In this document: positions 48,501 to 62,995 of the stretch, in pieces | How positions within the stretch are numbered: the first letter of the stretch is position 1 | Layout: the number at the start of each line of letters is the position of its first letter | From: Arabidopsis thaliana | Lineage: Eukaryota > Streptophyta > Magnoliopsida > Brassicales > Brassicaceae | Direction: 5' to 3' | Length of the DNA: 64,000 nucleotides | NCBI RefSeq assembly: GCF_000001735.4 | Contig: NC_003074.8 | Coordinates: 4,712,101 to 4,776,100, forward strand | Made by a program: the position numbers and the translations under genes | The notes under the pieces: generated by a model | What the model saw: the letters and a program-made list of their open reading frames with translations, nothing else | Databases searched by the model: none | What the model was told of the DNA's origin: nothing

Positions 48501-49085
48501 GACCTTAAAGGATCTTCGCGGGCGCGCTACAATCCTGACTCTAGTGGGAGCAACAAAGTCTTGTTGGATCAAAACTTGATTGAAGCAATGCCAACTTCTC
48601 CCATTTTCGTCGGTAACAAAGCAAAACGATTGTTGGAAAGAGCTGTCTGGAACGATACTGCTTTTCTTGCAGTGAGTTTTATTCTTCTGCAAACCATTTA
48701 CTCTTCACTACTCTTTGAAAAGGTTTATTAGCAATAACTATATTTTTCGTGTTTGCAGTTGGGTGATGTGATGGATTATTCATTGCTAGTAGGCGTGGAT
48801 GAAGAAAAGAACGAGCTAGTTCTCGGGATTATCGACTTCTTGAGGCAGTACACATGGGACAAGCATCTAGAGTCTTGGGTGAAATTTACAGGAATCTTAG
48901 GAGGACCAAAGAATGAAGCACCAACAGTAATCTCTCCAAAGCAATATAAGAGAAGATTCAGAAAAGCAATGACAACTTACTTCCTCATGGTCCCTGATCA
49001 ATGGTCTCCGCCTAATGTTGTTGCAAATAACTCCAAGTCTGATCAACCTGAAGAAACCTCTCAAGCCGGTACACAAGCAGAGTGA
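42524..49085 (+). CDS. FAB1B: FAB1/PIKfyve-type phosphatidylinositol-3-phosphate 5-kinase
   Basis: Eleven exons: 42524-43131, 43380-44129, 44275-44428, 44542-44886, 44985-45839, 45936-46267, 46373-46496, 46577-46705, 46843-48327, 48405-48671, 48759-49085; 1791 aa, every junction in frame. FYVE zinc finger at residues ~36-103: [13 protein letters not shown] and the PtdIns3P-binding [14 protein letters not shown] Cpn60/TCP-1-like domain lies at ~370-640 ([35 protein letters not shown]). A Cys/His-rich CCR region lies at ~880-1060 ([29 protein letters not shown]). A lipid kinase domain is C-terminal (~1480-1770): [21 protein letters not shown] (1626-1637), [12 protein letters not shown] (1684-1695) and [13 protein letters not shown]. 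It makes PtdIns(3,5)P2 on endosomes and vacuoles, needed for vacuole shape and pollen. The start is preceded by overlapping upstream ATGs. Confidence 0.97.
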
Positions 49086-49553
49086 TACAAGAATCATTAT
49101 AATGTAAGTTTATTTTTTGGTCTTGTATAGATTTTTGGCATTTGGGAACACATTATTATTCGTTATTTCTTTCTTTATTGGAAGGTTGGGTTTCTGTCAG
49201 ATATCGATTTTGTTTGCGTCTTTTAGATTTTGGGTCGTTAAAGTAGAGACTTAGGAGATTGTCTGAAAAATTCCTCAGAAAGATAGAGAGACATTTCTCT
49301 TGTGTATAGCTTTTGCTTTAATGTGACATGATTTATGAAAGATTCTTTTGTTTATATGTTGGATCCTCGTACCCTTTTTTTTGGTGAAAGATTGAAATCA
49401 AAATCTGGACGTAAGTTTCTTACAAAAGAGAAACAAGAAAGAAGCAAATCGCTGCTTCTTTCATAGCCTTTTTTCTGTACATTCTTATTCAAGAGGCCTT
49501 TTTGAAGAGAGAACCAGATTTTGATGTTTCGATGAAGAAAAAAGAAAGGGGAT
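49086..49553. other. Convergent 3' flanks of FAB1B and the small plastid-type gene
   Basis: 468 bp between two facing stop codons. It should hold both 3' UTRs, possibly overlapping. The frame at 49352-49567 is not supported. Confidence 0.6.
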
Positions 49554-50186
49554 TTAGAGGAAGTCAAAGCTGCTCCATTTGATCATCATGAACTCTTGTT
49601 CTGAAGCAATTATCGGTCTTTGACCATCCTTGTTTGAATCGCTCAGCTCCTGATAACTTCTTTGCAGAAGATCAAGAATCTCCACCTCTCTGTTTTTGAT
49701 ACCAAATCCATTTATAAAACAAACTTTGAAACAAGATCGATCTGATTAAGAATTTAGGTTAGGATTAGGAATATATCATACCTTGAGTAAGAAGCTACCA
49801 TTGGACTCTGTGTGGGACAACGAGGACCTTCATCGTATCCTTCACATATAACCTCTCCATTATCATCTGTGTAACAGATGATCCCTTGTATCGGATCTTC
49901 AAAAACCTGTTCCAAGAAAAACAATTTCAACATTCATATTTTTACCAAATGGTTGTGTCTGAATTTTCAAGAAAATTATGATCCACTCTAAGGAGAAACA
50001 AAAAGAGAGAGATGATCTTACAATGTTCTTGGTGGAGTATCTGATCGGCTGAGGCTGTGAAACTGTGGCTTTCTTGACTTTAACATGAACTTGACTCTGT
50101 TGAAGCATCAAAGTCTTTGCTCTTACTGTCTTTGGAACAAAACATGGTGTTTTAAGAGGAAGATAAAGTTTAGTTGAATATGCCAT
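49554..50186 (-). CDS. Small conserved plant protein of unknown function, probable plastid transit peptide
   Basis: Minus strand, exons 50186-50022, 49906-49782, 49689-49554; 141 aa. The start is the ATG of MAYSTKLYLPLK; an in-frame ATG nine codons upstream (MKKERNTKA) would give a more charged, less transit-like N-terminus. The first ~45 residues are Ser/Thr/Lys-rich with few acidic residues, as in chloroplast transit peptides. Then follow VFEDPIQGIICYTDDNGEVI, CEGYDEGPRC and a C-terminal helix EVEILDLLQRSYQEL. Two Cys (in ICYTDD/ICEGYDEGPRC) could bind metal or form a disulphide. I do not recognise a named domain. A TATA box (TATATATAA on the minus strand) sits near 50334-50343. Probably At3g14280 by position. 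Confidence 0.8.
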
Positions 50187-52263
50187 AGCTTTTGTGTTTC
50201 TTTCTTTCTTCAAGAAGAAACTTTGATCTCTTCTTTTTGGACAACTCGTTTGGTTTATAGTTCTCAGAGAAGAAAATTATAAATTCCGATGATTGATTGA
50301 ATCTGAGTTTAATTAAGATTTTTTTTTAAGTCAATTATATATAGACGCAAGGTGAAGATAAAATAATAGCCAATAAGAGTGGCAATCTCATTAACAAGTT
50401 TGGTTGTCTTTTTCGTGGGGTTTGGTTAGTTCTTCTAATGGTTTCGTTTTTCTTCTTACGTTTGATTTTTGATGAACGTCAATGTGAAATCGTTGAATAT
50501 ATCTACACATATACATGTGTATGTCTAGTCAGGTGTATTTTTATTACATAAATTTTTATAAAACTATTATTGGGATTTCTTACTCCGTTAATGTTTAAAA
50601 AATATTACTAAGAAAACTACTTAGATTCTGTAACACTTATATTTGAGAAACAAAATGAGTTTTATAACCCGATTCTTTGACAAAATAATATGAGACAAAA
50701 ACAAATAATTCCCCAACTGAAATAGTTTATAGACTTAAGACATTTTACCTTCCTTCTGACCTAAAAAGGTAAAAAAGACATTTGACCTTCCATCGAAACA
50801 ATTAATCTGTCATTACATTAATTTCAAAAACTTGCGTGCTATTAGTTGCACTTGCATTCAACCAATTTTTTCGTTATGTTGAGATAATATTAATATTAGA
50901 GTAAAAGAAAAACTAAACATCGAGCAAATTAGTTGTTACAGTGCTTATCTGCCGTCCAATGACGAATTAACTCCTACTTAATTAAACCGTGGCACGTGTC
51001 GATATATCAAGCGTCATGATAAGCTTTTAGGAGCATTTTTAATTGCAAAATGACAATAATTGGTGTTATATTATTGCTATGATTTAGACAAGAGACTAAT
51101 TGTAGGCTAAACATGGAGACATCGTCGTACAGTTTCTCGGGAAAAAAGCTGTCTCTTCTTAACCACAATAAGGTACGTTCGAGTCAGAGGCTCCGAGCAA
51201 TGATATTTATTTCGCTGGTTTGATTACTAAAGAAATGCAAAACAATACTATAATAACAACGAATATTCCTCCACCAAATTAATTAAACTCTTGCGAATCT
51301 TTATTTTGTTTTGTTAAAAGAATAATACAACAGATTTATACAAGTTTCTGAGTCATCAGCAACTTTGGAATCCTTATAATAGTTTATGAACATTTTTAAC
51401 CAAAAATACATATAAATGGTGGAACCATAGATTAGAAGGGTTGGTCACAAAATGTTGGAGCAAAACTTCCAAAATCGCTTTTAACAATTTTTAAAAAGAC
51501 TTCCAAAATCCATTTTTTTCTGTCGGTTAAACCAAATTTAAATTATAATTTCGATAGAGAATGTTTAGATCGATCACCCGAGTCGATAGTATATAAATTG
51601 TAGTACATTGAATGAAAAACTATAATCAAATATTTTGTGGTCTCTGTTTCAGGAGGTTGGGAGGTTAAATACGTCACCAAAGTTTTTATTAATTTTCTAG
51701 ATCGTCGTCCACTTATATCATCGCGGAGTGGTGGCCTAACTTATCAATATCGTACGATCTCCAAATTTAATATAAGCAAGTTTGATTATAAAATTTGATA
51801 CAGAAATTATTTAACATTATCTTCATCATCACTTATTTTATAATTAACAAATACTAGAAACATACGTCTACGAGTTAAAGTAATGGGTTTAGGCTAAAAG
51901 ATTTGGTCAAGAAGTATACAGTAGCCTAATTGAAGGTCCGTTTAATGGCGTATGCTTCTCATATTAGACTTAAGTTAAGGCCCGTTTGATAAGATATTTA
52001 GGCCCATTAACAGCCCAAGTGTTAATCAAAGTCTAACTTGTTACTCAAGAGTGCTTGTCTACGGGAGCTAAAAAGGAACTGGGAAGAGTTTGTTTCTTCG
52101 ATTCGTAGATCAATTCTCAGCTGGTAAAGTTTTTTTGCATCCATACAAGTTCTTAGTTACTTGAATCGTTTCCTATTTTTTTCATTCGATCTGTAATGTT
52201 TTTAGGGTTTAATAACTTTTGTGCAGACATTGAGGTTTATCTCAGATCGAAATCGAGAAGAAG
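50187..52263. other. Intergenic, divergent promoters
   Basis: Separates the minus-strand small gene from the plus-strand proteasome gene. AT-rich, no supported gene. 50960-51010 holds GGCACGTGTCG (a G-box). 51950-52020 has AGGCCCGTTTG, TAGGCCCATTAACAGCCCA (site II-type TGGGCC elements on the opposite strand), common in promoters of housekeeping genes, and fits PAE2. 52080-52263 is the PAE2 leader, probably with an intron. Confidence 0.55.
51980..52016 (+). promoter_or_regulatory. Site II-like (TGGGCC/GGCCCA) elements of PAE2
   Basis: AGGCCCGTTTG and AGGCCCATTA occur within 35 bp, about 270 bp before the PAE2 start codon. TGGGCC-type site II elements are bound by TCP factors and are frequent in proteasome and ribosomal gene promoters. 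Function here is inferred. Confidence 0.45.
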
Positions 52264-54281
<2,018 letters not shown>

Positions 54282-54804
54282 AGAAATAAACCGCCATTCT
54301 CTTCCTGTTATCTTACCTTGTCTGTTCGGTAATTTATCAGGCTTCTGTCTGCTTCCGGTTCTCTAAACCAAAAATTAGTTTCGTTTAATCAGATAATGGA
54401 TTTTATCGAGTTGAGTTTTATTGAGCTTTCTATCTACATTTTTTTGTCGTTTTCAACAAGAAGTTAAAACTAATAAATATCTGTCCAAAAGAAAAAATCA
54501 GAACTTGAAAGTTGAAATCTATTATGTACATATCATCATTGTACGTCGGAAAAAAAATCTCAATTATAAGATAATTATATATTTATTATCTATATAACCA
54601 CCCTCACTGAATTTAACCCAAACCCCATTAAGAGAAGCGCTGATCGTGAAAACCTATCTTTAGCTAAATCTTTAAAAAAATAAAATATATTTCTTTGAGG
54701 TTACAAAAGAATATATTGTATTTTTTAAACATATCTTTAGCTAAATCTATAGAAAAAATAATAATAATTGAAAACTTAAGAAAACAAATAATAAGTGATT
54801 AAGT
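54282..54804. other. Convergent 3' flanks of PAE2 and the triple-inhibitor PME
   Basis: Between two facing stop codons, 523 bp. PAE2 3' UTR to about 54500. The rest is AT-rich; TATCTTTAGCTAAATCT is repeated near 54656 and 54732. No gene. Confidence 0.55.
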
Positions 54805-57798
54805 TTACAGAGGGGGCATTCCCATAACCGCCTTTGGAATCCAATTATCATCCCCTCGGAGAAAATACTTAACCGTAAACCTTGCAGCCTCATCATCAGA
54901 CGAAATGGGCTTATACCCAGCCCATTTAACTCTCTTGGATAGATCCGACCCAGGACCTGAATTCTTGTACTCTCTATAGAATATAGTACGTGGAGGCGGG
55001 TCATAAGTCGAATTCCACGCAATCCACCCAGCGGGATTCACGAACGACCCAATCACCGATTGCATAATAACCGTCTTCGAAAACAATTTCCACGGACGGC
55101 CAAGATACGTCGTAGCAGTTACATTTCCGTTGGGAGAGATTGTGCATTGGTGGATCGATATTCCCGTGTTCTGATTGGCCTCTTGTGTACCTTCAGCGGT
55201 GATTGTGTTGAACTGATTCGGAAGCGGCTGACGCGGACGGATGCTGCAGCCTTGGAAGACGACTGTGCCAGCTCCGAAGATGAAATCAACTGTTCCGGTG
55301 ACGTCACAGTTACGATAGTATTGTCGATTTGAGTGAGTATAAAGAGTATCTTGGTAGCCGTCGAATGAACATCGATAGTAGACTGACCGATCGGAATCTG
55401 ATCGGAATGCTACCGCTTGATGCTTCTCTGGCCCGGCGGTGTTTATGATTCCCATGTCCTTCATCATAAATCCTTTGCCTTCAGTTGCTGCGCGTAACAA
55501 GTTAAAAAGTGTTTAAAATGACCATGTTACTTCAAAAAAGCAGAGAGTATAAATAAGAAAGATGAGAGAGGTACCAAACGTGGAGGTATTGAAAGTACGA
55601 ACCCCGTCGACCATGTTAGTGCTACCGGAAATAATGGTCTTATCCCTGCCGTCGCCGTAGATAAACACATTCCATTTATCCTTTTTCATAAGGACATTCT
55701 CCACATACGTACCTGCTTTCACGTATATAACAAACATCGTTTTCCCCTTCTTCGGAACTCTCCAAACCGCTTCATTCACCGTCCTCACATCGCCGGAGCC
55801 ATCCGCCGCCACCGTAACATGAGGCGTTAAGTTCTTCGCTTGAAGTAACCGCCTCACTCCTGGTCTAACCCAATTTGGAAACGAATTCGAGTTAAGTAGC
55901 CGTCTCCCCTGAACCGGGATCCTAGACTTGCTTGGTTTTTTGAGAACCTGCGCGACGATGGCTAAGCTGTTGCTTGTGAACTCTGTGGAATTAACCATGG
56001 CGGATTTAAGCTTCTGTGGGATTGGTGAGTTGTAGTTATCTTCATCAAGCGTGTCGCCACACGTCCCGATATCTGTTACGGCGGAGCTAAGCCACGTTAT
56101 GAGATCGCCGATCGTTGACGAATTCAAATTCTTCTTCCCGCCACTAATTACTTCATCCAAGGAGGAAATAGTATCGTTAACTGAATCAACCGCGAGGTCG
56201 AACACATCTGCGCAAACACTAAGCGCCGATTTGAGTCCCTCATCATTAGTCTCTTCCGCGAGTTTCTTCGGTAAACCAACGATGGAATTGAGTTCGTCGA
56301 ATGTAACTTGTAACGAAAGCCTGAATAAAACCTTCGGATCTGTCGTCGTTTTGGATAATGGAAGCTTCGAGATGCTTGAGATACAAGAAGCAGGGTAATT
56401 AGTTACATTACACACAGTTCTGAGGACTGAACTCGGTGTTGGATGAGGTGACTTTCGAAGCCGCGGGGACTGAACTCCGTGTCTTTCGTGTATTGGAAAC
56501 TTCGCGATGATCGCTAAGCTGTTGCTTGTGAACTTTCTGGAATTGACCATGGCGGATTTAAGCTTTAGTGAGATTGGTGAATTCGCGTACTCTGTTTTGT
56601 TCTGGCTGAGTTCATCAAGTGCGTCGAGACACGTGTCGTGATCTGTTACGGCGGCGCTAAGCCAAGTTTGAATCTCGTCGATGGTCGACGACTTCAAAAT
56701 CTTCTTCCCGTCACCAACTTCTTCCATGGTGGAAATAGTATCGTTGACTATATCAATCGCGTCGTTGAACACATCTCCACAAACACTAAGAGACGATTTG
56801 AGTCTCTCATCGTCCGTCTCTTCGGCGAGCTTCTTCGGTAAACCGGCGATCGAATTGAGTTCGTTGATGACAACTTGTAACGAAAGCCTGAATAAAGCCT
56901 CCGGATCCGTCGTGTTAGACGATGGAAGCTTTGAGATGCTTGAGACACAAGAAGCAGGGTAACGAGTTACGCTGCATACATTTCTGAGTGAAGCGGCGGG
57001 AGTCAACTTGGGGACTGAAATTGGTGTTGCATGTGGTGATGAGTTTAGAAGCCGTCTCCCGTGAATCGGGATCCCAAAATCGCTTATTGTAGAGAGAATC
57101 TTCGCAACGATCGCTAAGCTGTTACTTGTGAACTCGGTCGAGTTAACCATGCCAGATTTAAGCTTCAGTGGGATTGCTGAATTCGTGTGGCTGATTTCAT
57201 CAAGCGCGTCGAGACACGTTCCGTGGTATGTCACAGCGGCGCTGAGCCAAGTAAGGAGATCGTCAATGGTCGCAGCATTCAAAATCTTCTTCCCGTCAAC
57301 AACTTCCATGGCGGAAACAGTTTCGTTAACACGATCAATAGCGAGGTCTAACAGATGTTCGCAAACACTAAGCGCCGATTTGAGTCCCTCATCGTCCGTC
57401 TCTTCAGCGAGCTTCTTCGGTAACTCAACGATTGAGTTGAGTTCGTCAATGACAACTTGTAAAGAAAGCCTGAATATAACCTCCGGATCCGTCGTGTTGG
57501 ACAATGGAAGCTTCGAGATGCTTGAGAAGCAAGAAACAGGGTAATTAGTTACGCTACACACAGTTTTGAGTGAAGCGGCGGGAGTCAACTCGGGGACTGA
57601 ACTCGGTGTTGGATGTGGTGAATTGCCTTTCCGGCTGTGAATTGCGATGGTGACGGTGGAGCTGATGATAATCGCCACCAGAACTGCCACGGAAATGCCT
57701 ATTTGATACAAACGCTTTCTCGTCTTTCTCTTCAACGCCAAATCTTGAGTTTCGTCAACTTTGCCATAGCCTTTGTTGATTGACTTGACAGTATCCAT
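54805..57798 (-). CDS. PME26: Pectin methylesterase with three N-terminal PMEI-like pro-domains
   Basis: Minus strand, exons 57798-55575 and 55487-54805; 968 aa, nearly twice a usual group II PME. A membrane anchor/signal segment lies at residues ~31-53. Three successive PMEI-like domains follow, each with the four conserved Cys: C81/C90/C146/C195, C275/C284/C340/C390, C463/C472/C529/C580. Linkers 1 and 3 carry RRLL (248-251 and 632-635, plus 649-652 directly before the enzyme), the site at which pro-regions are cut in the Golgi by S1P-type subtilase. Linker 2 has lost it. The PME domain (~658-968) has HQAVAFR (Gln765), GYQDTLY (Gln787, Asp788), GTVDFIFG (Asp809) and LGRPWK, so catalysis looks intact. 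It de-methylesterifies homogalacturonan in the wall. Gene name by recognition (At3g14300); the start is the first true ATG, an upstream TTG being ignored. Confidence 0.93.
55915..57620 (-). repeat. Three tandem PMEI-coding repeats (~550-580 bp each)
   Basis: Within PME26 exon 1, blocks at about 57618-57044, 57039-56491 and 56448-55915 encode homologous inhibitor domains. Shared segments include SSISKLP, TTDP, LFRLSLQV, LPKKLAEET, LKSALSVC, KLKSAMVNS and FTSNSLAI. Nucleotide similarity is high enough to be seen directly, so the triplication is fairly recent or homogenised. Confidence 0.9.
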
Positions 57799-60113
57799 CA
57801 AAAACCCTAACTCGGTTTCTAGGGTTTATATTTGTGTGTGTGTGTCTTAGAACAAGAATGAAGAATTGGTTATTGATGTCAGTGTGTTGATAGTTTTATA
57901 TAAGTAGTGGAATGTGAATATTTAAATTAACGTCTCGCGTTTATTCTCTGGTGCTTCTTAAGGAAGTGTGTGTAGATGATCGATTAAAATTAGGAGTGTT
58001 GACGATACATCATGTTCTGTCACTAGTTAATTCATGATCATCCTCTTACGTAATTTCTGTCACTAATTAATTTATATCAATCTTCATTAAGAAGTTTCCG
58101 TTTCTGTATTCATCAGATTGTAATTGAATATTGCATGATTAATGCAGAATATTCGACCTGGTTTAATAAAAACATGAATTTGGGTGCTACTTGTGATTAA
58201 TAATACAATACTAGTTTCAAGTTTTAAGTCCAAATGTTTGTCTAATTTAAAGTAATATTTTCACTTCTAGGCACATATGTACTTACTAGAGAGTATAGAA
58301 AACATGCACGTCTTACTTGATAACACATGCAAATGGGCAAATCATTCCAGTGAAGCTAATAAGCAGTGTAGAAAAAGTCAATGCAGAGCACATTGGTTTG
58401 TATTGTCAACGTTGCACATTGGATTAGAAATTACACTTTTTAAAATAATAGTTTGAGCAATATACTGTTATAGAAAGAAAAAAAACTTACTGATTAATAG
58501 TGTGCTTAATTAATTGTTTAGAATTATTTGAATTTGAATGCGGGAAAATGTCCTCAAAAATATATTGATAAATTTTTATCTTATTGAATATTTTAACATG
58601 ATTACGATTGAACATTTTATCATGATTTTTATTTGAAGATATTTTTATTCATAGTCTATTTTATGGGGTTTTTGTTATGGAAACTTTGGATGTATAGAAT
58701 CACGAATTTCTTGATATAATTGATGAGATATTGTAGTGATCTAATTTGGGATAGATTTTAGTGATATGATATACTTACTGTGCATTAGTTTTGGGCTTTT
58801 AGGATAAGTTCCTTGCAGAATACTAAGGAAGTCTGGTTGTCAAAGTTCTAGAAATGTCGTTTATGGAAATATCATAGTTAGGAATATTTGGTTTGAAAGA
58901 GGTTAATTACTTATTTTGATCCATTTTCTCTCATTGGAAGATTGACTCTTTTTTTTTTGTGCAATGGAAGAATGACTTTATTTAGGGGAAAATACCAGGA
59001 AAAAAAAAGAATATCCAGGTAACAAAAAAATGCAAGATCAACCTCAATTTTTTTTTAAACTACAAAAAGAACTTAGGTCATATTTAATTTTATTTTTATT
59101 TTTTCATATGTAAATTTAATACCCGTTAAAATGGGTTAGCAAGAATGTTTATCAACTGAAGATTACGGTCTAAAAGAAGCCCATGAGACGAACCAACAAA
59201 CGTGTCAAGAATGTCTCCCTCCGGTCAGATTGAACCATCTTGGGCTAAGTTAACCTGGCGCTAACATGCCCGATAGCCGATAGGCCAATGCTCATTATAG
59301 TGATTTTGACGTTAAACACGTTACAAGTACAAAGGAAAGTTCGAGTCTTCGAGATATTAATTTGAGTAATGTTAATACGTTATGAATCTTATGATATAGT
59401 CGAAGTCAACTTTGGCCAGCTAAATCTAACCAAGGTCAAAGACAAGTTTTTTTGTACGCTTTCGAATTGTGAATTCATCGTAAAATTGCGCAATTATCAT
59501 TATTAGGCATTCATGTGGTTTATATATTTCCAAGTTTCTCTTTGCTTTACACCATAGTAACAAACTTAAAAAAGAAAAAAAGAAAAAAATCAACCGGTCG
59601 ATGATTCAAGGTTTTTTATTTTTCTAAAAGCACTCCGAAACGGTTACCGGGAGCATCGTCGGAATTATCCTAAATTCCCTTTCTTTCAGCCTTCTTACCG
59701 TAACTGTCCTCATTGCTTATTCTCTTTCTAGATCGGATTACCTAACAAGTTTTGGACTACAATGCATGCATATCAAAATAGTTTGTCTTTTTTTTTTTTT
59801 TGATATATGGACATAAGTTTCGTTGACAACAAAAAGAGAGAGAAGTTACAAGAAAATACATGTTTTTGGTTTGTTTTTTATTATGACATCCATCATGCAT
59901 CATCATCAAATAGGCAACATCCCTCCTTTCTCAAATCCATATTCTCAAGGCGCAAAAACCCGCATTATTTCATCTCGTTTCTAATACTACGATGATCTAG
60001 AGAAAGTACACAACCCAAACAAAACAAAGAGGACAACACGATTTGCTTCATACAATATTAATCAATAATTTTTGTAGCCAACAATACGTAGGAACACATT
60101 ACACAACAATCTC
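57799..60113. other. Intergenic: PME26 promoter and PME3 3' flank
   Basis: Immediately upstream of PME26 are two inverted telo-box motifs (AAACCCTA at about 57802 and TAGGGTTT at about 57820). A TATA box (TTATATAAAA, minus strand) lies near 57894-57903. 58000-59550 is AT-rich spacer. 59140-59300 is less AT-rich but shows no frame. No gene or RNA recognised. The last ~100 bp is PME3 3' UTR. Confidence 0.5.
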
Positions 60114-62995
60114 TCAAAGACCGAGCGAGAAGGGGAAACCGGTCGACGATAACCAGCCTCCACCACCAATAAACTGACCAGCCGTATATTTTTGAGCTTC
60201 AGCAGCAGCCGTAATTACCTTAAAGCCCCTCCACTTCACTCTATTTGCAGTTCCAGCCCCTGCTCCTGTGTTCGAATACTCTCTGTAAGTCAGAGTGTTC
60301 AACGCAAAAGTCCCGGTCCACTCGGACCACCCTTCGGGTCGGATCACGTCGGAGATAGCCGACTGCATTATCACCGTTTGTGAATATTCCTTCCATGGCC
60401 GACCCAAGTACGTCGGAAAACTACCTTTCACCGACTGTAAATCCGACGTGGCACCGATCCTACATTTCTGGATAACGATCCCTGTGTTCTGGTTAGGATC
60501 CGTTCTTCCCTGAGCTGTGACCATGTTTTTCTGACCGGAATTAGGGCGGCGAGCGTGGATGTCACAGTCTTGGAGCACGACGGCGGCGTTTCCGAAGATG
60601 AAGTCAACGGTTCCGGCGATGAGACATTTGACGAAGAATTGACGGTTAGAGTGGACGTATAGAGTGTCTTGATAAGCTAACATGTCGCAATTGTAGAAGG
60701 CGGAGAAATCAGAACCCACACGGAGAGCCACCGCTTGGTGCTTCGACGGACCCGCCGTGTTTTGGAAAGTGATGTCACGAGCTAAGAATCTCTCGCCGAC
60801 AGCAGCTGGGCCCCACAAAAAGAAACAACGGTTAATTAACGGCATCATTAGCTAAAAGACTAATTAAAACAAGACTTCTTTTGCAAGAATATCACCTTTA
60901 CTTTTACGAAAATTTTAAAACTAAAATGTTAATATTTTGGTGTTATAAAGGGGAAAAAGAAATGCGAATTATACCGAAGTTGTAAATGAAATGATAAAAA
61001 ACATATTTCTATTTTTTGTTCACATGTAATAAATTTAATTAATGGACAAAATTTTGATAGAAAAGTTAACAACAATGAAACAAACAAAATAAGAAAGAAA
61101 AAAGGTACTCCATCCCTAAAACGAACGGCTCTCTTCACGAGTGGATGAGCCATAAAACCAATCCACATAACGTGACTCGGAAAAGCATATGAATAAAGCC
61201 AAGAAAATAATGGATAGAGACACTCACATGACTCAGATCTTAACTAAGTTTTTTGTTCAATTTGGTAAATTCAAATTTACATTTAATTATATCTCGTTAC
61301 TACTAGGCTACATGTGCGCGAATATATGTTGTAGTGGGGGTACTAAGACAAGAATCTACATGTGTATATTTAATGTGCATGAAAAGAGTAAAGATTTTTC
61401 CACCAAATAAAGGACCACAATCGTGCAAAATTGCTTTTATCTTTTGTCAAAAAGTTAAGTAATTAAAATGCTTACCAACGGTGGCGGAGTGGAAAGTGGT
61501 GCTACCGTCTACAACGTTTCGACTTCCGGTGATAATAGTTCTCGTCCGACCATCTCCCATAAACATTATATTCTTTTTCTTCTTAGCAACCTCCACATTC
61601 TCTCTGTAAACTCCGGCTTTTATATGTATCACATACCTCTTATTACTATTTTCAGGGGCCGCGGCAACCGCAGCAGCCACAGTTTTAAATGTACCGCTAC
61701 CGTCAGCTGCCACGGTGGCGTCAGCTTTCACACCTGAACCCTGAAGAAGCCTCCTATCTCCAGCGGATAACCAAGTTGGCCATCCCTCCGAGTCTAGTTC
61801 TCCGGCTCCGGCGATATCTACAGCCACCGTAGTTTCCTGATTCTCCTCCTTGAGCTTACGGTTGTTTGAGGTTATTTTAGCTTTTTGCTCGAAGTTGGCT
61901 ATGTCAGTATCAGTCATGTTCTTGATCATTGCTAGAGCGTTGCTGCACATGTGCTCTACGTGTATCTGCATTTAATCATTTCGTTATAAAGCTATATTTT
62001 CAAAAAATTGTGACACCAACAAGTTGATATATAATTACAAGTATATACTAATAACAAAATAGATAGCTACTATTCGTATGTATGGACCAGCACTAGCTAA
62101 CAATATCTCAATGTAAGAATAAACAAGCTCTAAAAAATTGTCACTAAGATGTGATGTGATGTAAGAAAGTTTTTTTTTTCTTTTTTTGATAATTGTGATG
62201 TGATGTATGAAATATCTAGTTTTCTAGTAACTCTATATAAATTTTCCTACTATAAACATTATCAAAACAAGTGATTTAATTATGTTGAACATTCATCTAT
62301 TCCATAAAATTTAATGAACGAACATAAACGTAAAAACAAATGCAATTTGTATACCTTTGCGATATTTAATTTTTGATTTTCAAAGGTTCTTTACGTACCT
62401 GCCCCTTCAACAAGGCTTTACGAACTTGCTTATCGGCGTCGTCATGAGAGAAGCCGTCGAGACAAGTCTCCTGGTTGGTAATGGCGGAGCTAATTAGTGT
62501 TTTGAGATCTCCGGCGTGTTCCCGGAGAGTTTTTTTGGTTGGATACAAATGGAGATCTTCCACCGTTTCATGGAGCTCGTCCAGCGTCTCATCAATAGTC
62601 TCCAAACAGTCATGAAGCGCCGTCTTCTCGCGCGGCGTCAGTCCTTTCCTCTTCTTGATCAGCTTCTTCACGGTGAAGTAATTGTGCTCCACGGCGGTTA
62701 TTGTTAGGTTCACCGATGCCTCGATGACATCTTTTTGCGACGTTAGCTCGACGCCGCCGGCAGTTACCACGGCAGAGATACAGAGCTCAGGGTAACGCGT
62801 GGAGCTGCATGAGGATCTTAGCACGGCGTGAGACGACGGGGATAGAGTTCGTTTTTCGTTGGCTTTTGAAGCTCCGGCAGAGATTCCGGCGACGGCGGCT
62901 ACGAAGAGCAAAGCTACGGCGGCGGATAGCAAAACAAGTTTCTTGTTTTTCTTGAAATTATCTTTAGAAAAAATTTCTTTCATTGATGGTGCCAT
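60114..62995 (-). CDS. PME3: Pectin methylesterase 3 (group II, PMEI pro-domain plus PME)
   Basis: Minus strand, exons 62995-62399, 61965-61476, 60805-60114; 592 aa, normal for a group II PME. A hydrophobic segment at residues ~19-42 is the signal/anchor. The PMEI-like pro-domain (~55-225) has Cys63, Cys72, Cys130 and Cys178. The processing motif RRLL is at 270-273 (AGDRRLLQGSG), just before the mature enzyme (~281-592). Active-site residues are present: Gln386 (HQAVALR), Gln408/Asp409 (AYQDTLY), Asp430 (GTVDFIFG) and LGRPWKEYSQTV. It de-esterifies wall pectin after release from the pro-region. In Arabidopsis PME3 is a major vascular PME, affects adventitious rooting and is exploited by cyst nematodes (literature recalled). 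TATA box TATATAAA (minus strand) at 63044-63051, about 50 bp before the ATG. Confidence 0.96.

Noticed and set aside
56051..57544. Long plus-strand frames opposite the PMEI repeats
   Set aside because: Antisense shadows that recur with the PMEI triplication; the minus strand encodes the recognised protein.
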